Both the position numbers and the translations under genes were made by a program. A stretch of 64,000 nt of DNA from Prinsepia uniflora (taxonomy: Eukaryota > Streptophyta > Magnoliopsida > Rosales > Rosaceae): the NCBI GenBank assembly GCA_032719365.1, contig CM064862.1, forward strand, positions 82,395,628 to 82,459,627. Direction: 5' to 3'. Of this stretch, positions 55,456 through 64,000 are shown in pieces. The number at the start of each line of letters is the position of its first letter. The first letter of the stretch is position 1. Under the pieces are notes generated by a model, which was not told the DNA's origin, ran no database searches, and saw only the letters and a program-made list of their open reading frames with translations.

Positions 55456-58400
55456 TCAACAAGCACTAGATGACTCCTTTGATTTCTCGGTGACCGCCTC
55501 CTTATCCAAATTGCTTGCATCTCTGGCCTGAGACTGACTTGTTTGAGGCTGAGAATCTGAAACAATTCCCAGAACAACCAATATAGACCTGGAGAAAGGG
55601 AAAAAAGAATCAAGTTATAGAATAAGCTGAACCTTCTATTTTATAGATCTGTAATGTCAAATTAGATGAGTTTTAGATCACCTTGGAAGTGACGATCGGA
55701 TGTCTGGTTGGCTAGCATGAGCAACCAACGGCTCTTTCAGCGCTGCCATTCTCTTCAGTGCATTTTCTAGCTGTACTGGAGGCAGCTGAGAAAACACCAT
55801 ATATACCAGCAGAACCCATAAGCATGTGATAAAAGAGTTGTTTCAAAGTCTAATGGAAAGATCTAAGATGCAGAAACACATCACGTATTAATTAAGATTT
55901 TCATTCCTGTGAATGCAGAATAAAGTGGAACTACACTGATCTAATTTGGAATTCCCTTTTATTTTCTTCATTCGAAAATATAACCAGAAGAAAATCCAAA
56001 GCAGCAGAGGAAACAACGAGGCAGAGTTTCAAGGGTTGGACCAACTTTTGTATGAAAAGCTAAAAACAAAATAGATCTAATTTCTTAGTGCTTTAATACT
56101 GACGAATTGCAAGGAGAAAGCAACAAGCATGCACCTGAAGCAGCACACTGAATGACTGAGGCTTTGTCAAGGACACACACTTCAAGAATCCCACCCATAA
56201 CTTTGGATATTTCCATATCTGCAGCATGCCAGCAATCACTTGAAGAAATTTTCAATAATAAATGACAAGCATCAAGTTATGATAATGAAAGTTACCTGCT
56301 TGCTCACAAGACGAGAGAGGATCTCCATTATAAAGTCCACCTATGAAATTTATTGATAAAGCAAATTCAACGATCAGTAACATTCAATCCAAAGCTTGAA
56401 CACGAAAATTGGATGAATTTCTTTATATATAAAACATAGATACTTAGTCTCAGTGTTTCAGCATTGTTAATCTAACTAATCCTTCAATGCAGAATGTGAA
56501 CAAAAATGTTAAAGCTCTGATCTAAGGTATAATAGTATGGATTCCATGCATCCGCACATGGTCATAATACTACTCAAACTGAGCCTGATTTTGAGTTTGT
56601 TTGGATTGACTTCAGATTAATAACCTTAAAAGACTTAAAAGAGCACAGAAATATAGAAGTTTTACTTTTTTAACCCAAAAGGCAATAATCATACCCCTCA
56701 AACTTCTTATTTATCATTAAATTTTTTATTCTACAAGTTCTCATGAGGATTTCACTGTCGGAATAATTAGATTTTAGTGAATTTAAAGGACATTTCAGCA
56801 GGATAACTTTGCTCTAGCCTCTAGGATAATTGTGACGCAATCTTGCCCCAGGTATCATGTCTATGTTCTCTAGAAGAGTGATTTCTTCAATCCTAGTAGT
56901 GTAATGCCATCCATGTAGTTTTTCAAATTGTTCTTCGAATCTTCGTGTTTTTTTAATAATTCTCAATTTACAGCATATAAGATCTAAACTTATTTCCCTT
57001 CTTGTCCTGCATCAGTTTATAAGATCTGAATTCTTACCAGCGCAGGAAAAGCACCTATGGCTTGTATTACCGTGCGCATGAACAGTAAAGGAAGTGGAAT
57101 CTGCTCAACCTGCAAGCAAGAAGTTTGACCGGCTTTAAGTTATGCTGGACAGCAGCGGCAAAAAGAAAAGTTAATAAAATAAGTTCCAAATGGTACAGAC
57201 CAATTGATTCAAAACTTTGGCAAGAACTTGCTGCGTGAATATCTGCCTCTGCTCAAAGCATGCGTTGCATGCATCTGTGACCTGCGCATTAGAAAACAAT
57301 AATCCAGATGCTCATTATTAACACCAAGATGTTTACAATCAAGAAAGAGAAAAGATGACATGCCTTCTTTAGTGGAATTCCATCTCTCTCAGGATCAATA
57401 CCATGGATAGCAATCAAGATTTCAGCTGGAGCGAGAAGAGGACCAGAATGGGATGATCCCTGTGCAAGGATGATTTAGGTTGACAAAGAATATGAGATGT
57501 ACTATACAAGCACATTAATAATGAGCTTTACTTATGAAACATCTAAACAGTGGGAGTTTTGATTAAATAAAAGGAATAACAAATGTCTTTTATTGGGTGG
57601 CGGTTCTCATGTTTGCAGAGACATGGGCAAAAAAAAGAAAAACGAACACACCCAAAGAATGATGAATAAAAGTTGTACCAAATACACCATAAAGTATCCG
57701 GTAGCATGCACACTTGGGCAATAAGGGAATAACTAATAAAAAACATGCAATACCTCGGGGGATGAGAGAAGGGTCAAACAAATAATACCAAAGATAAATA
57801 AAAGAAAAAAGTTAACAGCCATAGAACACCTGAATCTAGGAACATAGCAAGCAATGAAAGAATTGGGAATCGGAATTAATAGTAAATGACATGGACGATC
57901 AAAAGGTGATGGTGTTCTCTAACCATATTTTCTGCACTGACCATATGATATATATAAGCCAATTAAAAAAAAAAAAAAAAAACCACAGTATACACTTCGA
58001 ATGCTTAGCTTACCAAGAACTGACAAAGAATAAAAGATACCTGTAGTGTGCGTGCTAGTGCTGCTTGGAACTTATCCGGTTGAAGATTCACAAGTTGGGG
58101 AAATATAAGCATAACCTATCAAATACAGGCTTATTAAATAAATAAATAAAAAGTAAAGAACGTCAACTGACAACTAAAATCAATATAATACATTCGAAGT
58201 ATGATGAACCAAATGAAGTTGGTATGAGCTGAAAAATGTTCATCAAGAATATACCAAGCACAAGATAGCAAGTTACATTCGGAGTACAAGATGTGCTCCA
58301 TTAGCAGTAATTTGGATTGTGGATTCTCTACCGGACAGAAGGATATTTTGTTCGCATCTTTATGGGAATAAACGTCAAAGTATTTTAAGGCTTCCCCTTA

Positions 58401-61400
58401 AAATAATTCATCTTGGTTACGGAGAGTTATGAACTAATTTGCAAGGTTTCTATTGTAATTGCTGCATTGTTATTTCATAGATGGACCCCTTGATCTTCTC
58501 TTCCATTACATCATTTATATGTTACAATTAATTTATTTATGTTTTTTTAGTATTATCAAGAACAAAAACAAGATACAGTGCAACATGATTCTAGAAGAGC
58601 ACCAATGGTGCTGTTTTTGATGGAATAGTTTTAAGTAACCACAGCCCTTCAATATGGAGGACCCAAACATAACTATAAAGAGCCACACTCAAATCCTATA
58701 GAAGATATGTAACAAGCAACAAAATACACACAAGCACACGCACATCCCTCACATAGATGAAATTTGGAGAAAAGGGTGAAAGGGAAGGAACCTCGTCTTT
58801 TGATAGAAAGGGTAATATTGGAATCAGAATTTCCACATCCTGTTCATTCATGACCAACCATATATTAGTTAATAGCTTCAGTTCTTTTCAGCTGCCATAG
58901 AAAAGTGTTAAATTTACCTTCAGTTTCGAGTCATATAGCTTACGAACAGTAAAAATCAGCTCTTGAGAGGGAACTGTCCCATCTGTCAGTGTATGCAAAA
59001 CCTGATGCCATAAATAGAGGGGGTATTGAAGGTTTTATTTACTATTGGAAGGTGTTGACAAAACGGTTAGGTTGATAATATAAAACCTGCATCAGGAGGC
59101 TCTCGCTTCCAGCTGGAGGATCAGAAATAATTTCAAGAAGATCTGGTGACGATCCCATAGTACGTACAAGGATTGGAATATGGCGATGAACTGCCTGCAC
59201 TGCACCATACAACTGATGAGACGAAAAATCTCAAGGGGATGGAATAGCACTATGCTAATTAATACACCAATCTCCAAATTAGAATCACTAAACCTGTTTA
59301 ACTGCCGCTGATGCACTTCCATAAACAATAAATATTTGGCGAAAAAGGGCATGCTTCTGCCAATGACATTTCACAAATCATGTCAACTTCAATATAAAGA
59401 TGTACTGAACACTCAAATAATTATTGAATGAACATTACAAGTTATTCAGTTCCTTTATTTTGGAAAGATAAGTAACAAAGTTTCAAAAATAAGTTAAAGT
59501 AACACCTTTGTGCACAAAGCAAAATACAATGACAAACACCGCTGGACTTCAGCAATTGAGAGGGATGACACACTTTGAGAATTGCTCAATTGATGAGTAT
59601 CAGAGGAGATATCTTTACTGTCACCACTCACAGTGGGAGGCTCATTTGAATATTTTTCTGAATCAGAATCCTATAGATAAAGCATTCCGATGTTACCTAT
59701 CCGATTCAAGTCAATGATACAAATATGTTAACAGTGAAACCTATATCAGCAATGCAGAGATTATAACCTTCAGTGATTCAGTTTTTGATCCATCAGCATC
59801 TGTTCTTTTTGTTTGATCACCATTTTTTACAGAAAGCAACATTTCAACTGCAAAATCTTCTATTCGTTGAGCAATGGATGACACAGGATAAAGCTTGTTT
59901 GCAACCTATTAGACAAAGCAATCCAGAATGGAAACAAAGTTAGAGCCAAACAGCTAATTCATTACTTAGACAACAAGTTGCGAAAAAATACCAGACGTAT
60001 AGCCTTCATGCGCACTTCCTCCAGATGATTAACTGCACTCTTCCAGAGGAAAAAGACAAAAATCTCAGATGAAATAATGGAAAAATATTCTTCTTTAAGA
60101 AGATCAGACTTTCAAAAACAGGCACAATCTAGAGATAAAAAGAGCCAACCTGTAAAGCAATTTTTAAGCACGGATCTCGGGAAGGAGGCCTGAGCAAAAT
60201 CAGACTCCACACAGTGCTGAGACCTTGAGTCACTCGGTCACCACCTTGTGTTTCCTTCTCAGTTTTGTCACAACTTCCAGGTGAGCACATGGACTCCAAG
60301 AATTTCAAAACCGAATTTGGCAAATAAGGAACCTCACCAAGCAATCTGCTTAATGATTTATCAGACGGTGGAAATGAATCTCTAAGTGTTTCAGCCTGCA
60401 ATCACGTGTTCGATAATTAAACAATAAAGACATTTGTATTGCAAACGTGGGGGTTAATAATAGAGACAAAAAGCACACCGTAGTCAAAAGGAACATTTCA
60501 TATACAGAAGTAGCTGTTGTTGAAGAAAAGAAATCGTTTTCCTCCTCCGCCTCTCCATATAACCTGTATAGGACATGCAATGTCAACTCATGTCCCTAAA
60601 GAGATTCCAGAGTCACTGTCAGTTAGTATATAAGTTAGAGAATCACAAGAGCACATTATTAACGTATGTTATTCTTTTTATTAACTAACAATCTGTTAAC
60701 AAATTTGGATTACTTGCACCAGCAATGAATCCAAGAACAAGATGTACTTTTTGCAATAGCATGTAGATCAACAAAATAATCAACAACTCAAACACAAAGT
60801 GGATGATAACTAAAATGACAGCTTTCCACAACATATCAGAGTATCATACATCTGTTTTAACTGTCCCCACTTAAATGAAGATGTAGATTTTGAATATAAA
60901 TGAGTGATAAGACTTATTAATTGCACTGCTCGAACAATCCTAATTTTCGATCTTTCCAAAAATAAATCCTGTTATACAAAGAAACTGTACATAATACTCA
61001 ACATAAGACCAAAACTGAGTCATTTATTTTACTCAACCTAATACAGATTCAGAACTATATACGTGGCAGAACTGTATAGTACGATCATCAAGACCCAAGC
61101 ACATACCTCATTATTTTTATAATCTGCCAAGATATGGTTCTGCAGTAATTTCCATGGATCTAACTCCAGGGGGAACTACAAAAATAAATCAAATTTTGGT
61201 TATTACAAAAACCATCACCCTTAAGAAAAATTTCATTGAAACTAAAACCAAACAGTTATCGCCAATTAAGCAAAGCTTAGCAATTAAAAAATAAATGATA
61301 CCTGCGAAACAATAACAAACTAAAGTTGAAACAAGGAACAGAAAACTATCACAGCTGGCACAAAATATACTAGCCATATCAAAGAAGCTAAAATAATACC

Positions 61401-64000
61401 TCAACTCCTAAATGTATAAGGACAGAGCTTCGTATTTGTGAACCTCCAGCAACAGCTATTTGCTTATATGCCTCAATGATGCGCATAAAAGCCAATTTCT
61501 GCAACTGATCCTTCTCTTCATCAGCAAGGATGACAACCGGCGCCGACATCTTGGGCAGGACAAGATGATAGGATAATCTAACTGAAGTTGCTGTGGAAGA
61601 AACCAGGCTGTTGACATCTGCAACAGCTGATCTTGGGCTAAGCTCCTCAGACTTTTCCATTGAAAGTGATGGAAGCATAGTAACTGGTGTCGTCTCAACC
61701 AAACTGTTAGCTTGTTCTTGACTTGCGTCTTCTACGTCCATTAACGCTGATGAGGATGCAGCAATGGGTTCTGACAATCCACTATTACATGCAGAAGAAT
61801 CCAGGCCAGGTATTTCACTCTCAAGAAATTCCATATCATGAACATCAGTTGGAATAGGTGGGCAACCTTTCTCCATTTCAGATGAAGATGGTAAACCACG
61901 AGGCAACACAGCAGTTTCAGCTTCGTAATCCATAACCACAGCAGGACTATCAGCTACAGCTGCCACCTGTTCTTCCTCCCATTTGGGTTTCTGAAATTGC
62001 CATAATCATTTCAATTCAAGAAAAATAAGGAAAATGAGGGGTGAAAACCAAAACAAGAATAGAAAAACGTACTACTATATCATTGGAAAGTGACTGGCGC
62101 ACATCCAGGAGTGCAGCTATTGGGGGGAAAGTACTTGTAAGTGAGAGTACATCATTAACAAATGATGGTGGATATTTAACACGGGAATCACCACCAACTA
62201 TACCCATGTTCATCAGAGATTCATCTCCATCAGCTCCAGGAAGATTGGGAGGAAGGTTGCACATGTTAGCCATCACTACTTCTGCTAGCAATTCAGCAGA
62301 GATACTTGAGATCAGAATTTCTAATGAATCAACAGCTTTTCCACCTTGAGTAACCAATGCGCCAAACATAACAACAAGTTGCTGCACAGGTCCACTATCA
62401 ACATCTCCTCTAGAAGTGGTAGCTCCAGTTGAAGAAATGTCAACTTGCGAAACAGAAACATTCCTATCTAACTCTTTAGCTGATTCCTCAGAGACACTAG
62501 ATGTTGATTTGGCACGCTTTCCAGACACATCTTCATCCTCTGCCAGATCACTACTATCCAATGCTCCTAGCCGTTTCCTACCAAAACTACTTTGCACAGC
62601 AGTTGATGTATTACTTATCGGTTTCTCCTCCTGCAGAACATTAAAGGCGTGCTCAAAAGGTTCCAAGATACAACTAAAAGTGTACCAAGGGCCCAAAATG
62701 TACTTTCCCAAAAGCTTTGGTTAATACGTCATTTACAGAAGTAATATAATAAAATGGGAAGCGCAGGTGAAGAAATACCTTAGTAACTGGAGAATCATCT
62801 AGTCCATCCTCCACACTTCCATTAATCTTGGAAATCTGGGGAATGGCTTGCTCTACCAACCCTCCAGTTCTCATCTTCCTCAAGGCCTCAACTAAACGAT
62901 CCTGCCACTGTGGAAAGCAGATTCCAACTTCATTATCAATTCTTTTGACGTAATAGATATCAATGTCATGAAAGTTGAAGACAGCCAAAGAAATTTCCTA
63001 CCCATAAGACAAGCAATTATAGTAAACATTTAGGGACGTGAATTTAGAGCTTCCTACAAGTGGACTTTCAGTTATATACTCACAATCTTTTCTAAAAAAG
63101 GATGTCTCACAAACATTCGTCCACTGCTAGACTTAAGATAATGAATCGCAATGAAAATTGAGAGGATGTAAAGTCCTTTCCTTCTTTTTTTATGAAATGT
63201 GAACACACCAAGTGCAAACATTCCTAGCAACCATACAAAAAGCTAACATTCTACAAACTAGGGCTCATTTCTTCATCATTTGTCAACGCCTGACATGGCG
63301 TTCATACATAGCATTGTTACCACACATCATCTTCATCTCAAGACCTGAAAATCTAGAACACCCAGCCCAAATTAAGCACCACTGACCTACCACTGCCCCA
63401 AATACTTACGAAGGATGATGAAGAAGACTAATCTCAAATCAAATCTATCAAACAGGTTTCCAAACTTGTATCTCTATGAATATCTAGTATAGACAGCCTA
63501 TGGAATGAACTGGACCCAAATGGATTCCAACGGCTCCACTGCAATTGAGTAAAGCAAAGGAACATTTCTATTTGATTACGGCAGGGTACGTCATTTCTTA
63601 ACCTAAGCAGTTAGCTATCATAGCATCCAAGATTCTGGTATACTAACGGATTAGAATTCCTAAATGAGGAAATATAAGGTTCATACATTAAGAAGAAAAA
63701 TTATTGATTAACTTTCACTCCCTCACTCATGAGCAATTGATACTATCATGAATAATGAAGCAGCAAAATTAAGGTATTTCGTAAGTGTGGTTTTGAAGAA
63801 GATACCAGTGCAGCACCCTGGTGTGTACATTTTAAGCAGGTGAGGAAGGCATTTTTTAAGGCATGGTGTGCCACAGAAACATGTATCCCATTGATGACAG
63901 CGCTTGAGGGCTCCAATCCAAGTAAGACGGGCAAAATGCGACCATAAAATGCAGGCCTCTTCTTCGCAATTGCCGAAAGACTGCCATGAAATATCTCATA
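55456..64000 (-). CDS. ESP4: Symplekin (Pta1 family), C-terminal 1082 residues, 22 exons, partial
   Basis: Scaffold of the nuclear mRNA cleavage-and-polyadenylation machinery; the Arabidopsis homologue is ESP4. Exons (right to left) run 63,806-64,000, 62,779-62,907, 62,073-62,630, 61,400-61,990, 61,107-61,175, 60,479-60,595, 60,150-60,395, 59,992-60,039, 59,768-59,905, 59,506-59,670, 59,294-59,356, 59,087-59,194, 58,918-59,001, 58,792-58,839, 58,041-58,115, 57,364-57,459, 57,201-57,281, 57,038-57,109, 56,296-56,340, 56,135-56,218, 55,682-55,785 and 55,456-55,588. All phases join. The two long exons hold acidic, Ser-rich linker sequence (GRKRLGALDSSDLAEDEDVSGKRAKS). The small exons encode helical HEAT-like repeats and the Symplekin_C region (RQIFTQQVLAKVLNQL...LPLLFMRTVIQAI). 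The intron after 57,364 uses a GC donor. The N-terminal part lies beyond 64,000. Confidence 0.95.

Noticed and set aside
62041..62724. Two 102-codon plus-strand frames opposite symplekin exons
   Set aside because: Antisense shadows of long, low-complexity coding exons.

Overview
The window is plant nuclear DNA, most likely from a dicot; I cannot name the species. Grounds are split genes with GT-AG introns, 5-bp target-site duplications around LTR retrotransposons, primer-binding sites matching plant initiator tRNA-Met, and three recognisable plant genes. About two thirds (1 to ~44,400) is a nested pile of LTR retrotransposons. The right third (~46,600 to 64,000) is gene-rich.

Layout. 1-14,711: nested copies of one Gypsy-type family with very long (~3 kb) LTRs. 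They start TGTAACGACCCGTCCC (or close) and end GGGTCCTGTCA. Two clean solo LTRs (1369-4670, duplication CGAAG; 6897-10,250, duplication CTCAA) sit inside older copies, and 8424-8993 is a small terminal-inverted-repeat element inside one LTR. 14,712-15,821: decayed endogenous pararetrovirus-like reverse transcriptase plus two orphan reading frames. 16,920-18,185: truncated DnaJ pseudogene. 19,194-36,849: a second nest. It contains an almost intact two-LTR, gag-only element (24,133-31,886, duplication CTGTG) and a 318-bp LTR carrying a 5S-rRNA-derived segment (33,118-33,435, Cassandra/TRIM-like). 36,850-44,366: a decayed Copia element on the minus strand. It is split by a Gypsy-family LTR (37,027-42,855, duplication ATAGT), which itself contains another LTR (37,291-40,429).

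Gene block. 46,631-47,931 is a DnaJ pseudogene that lost its HPD motif. 48,689-51,864 is the apparently intact class B DnaJ co-chaperone paralogue (3 exons, 345 aa). 53,100-54,772 is a plus-strand FCP1/NIF-type HAD phosphatase (6 exons, 298 aa), divergent from the DnaJ gene. 55,456-64,000 is the C-terminal 1082 residues of symplekin (22 visible exons, minus strand, continuing off the right edge), convergent with the phosphatase. The phosphatase family and symplekin both belong to RNA polymerase II and mRNA 3'-end biology, but their adjacency may be chance.

Most interesting signal. Every complete copy of the long-LTR family carries an intron-like module inside the LTR: donor GTGAGTGGAC, a branch-like CTCAC about 28 nt before a CCAG acceptor, 0.6-1.5 kb apart. 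The donor decamer is the reverse complement of the decamer around the branch site (GTCCACTCAC). Between them lies a tandem array of tiny hairpins. The loops are nearly constant, while the stems change sequence from copy to copy with compensating changes on both arms. I read this as selection on RNA (or single-stranded DNA) structure, possibly controlling splicing of the retroelement leader. I know of no description of such an arrangement.
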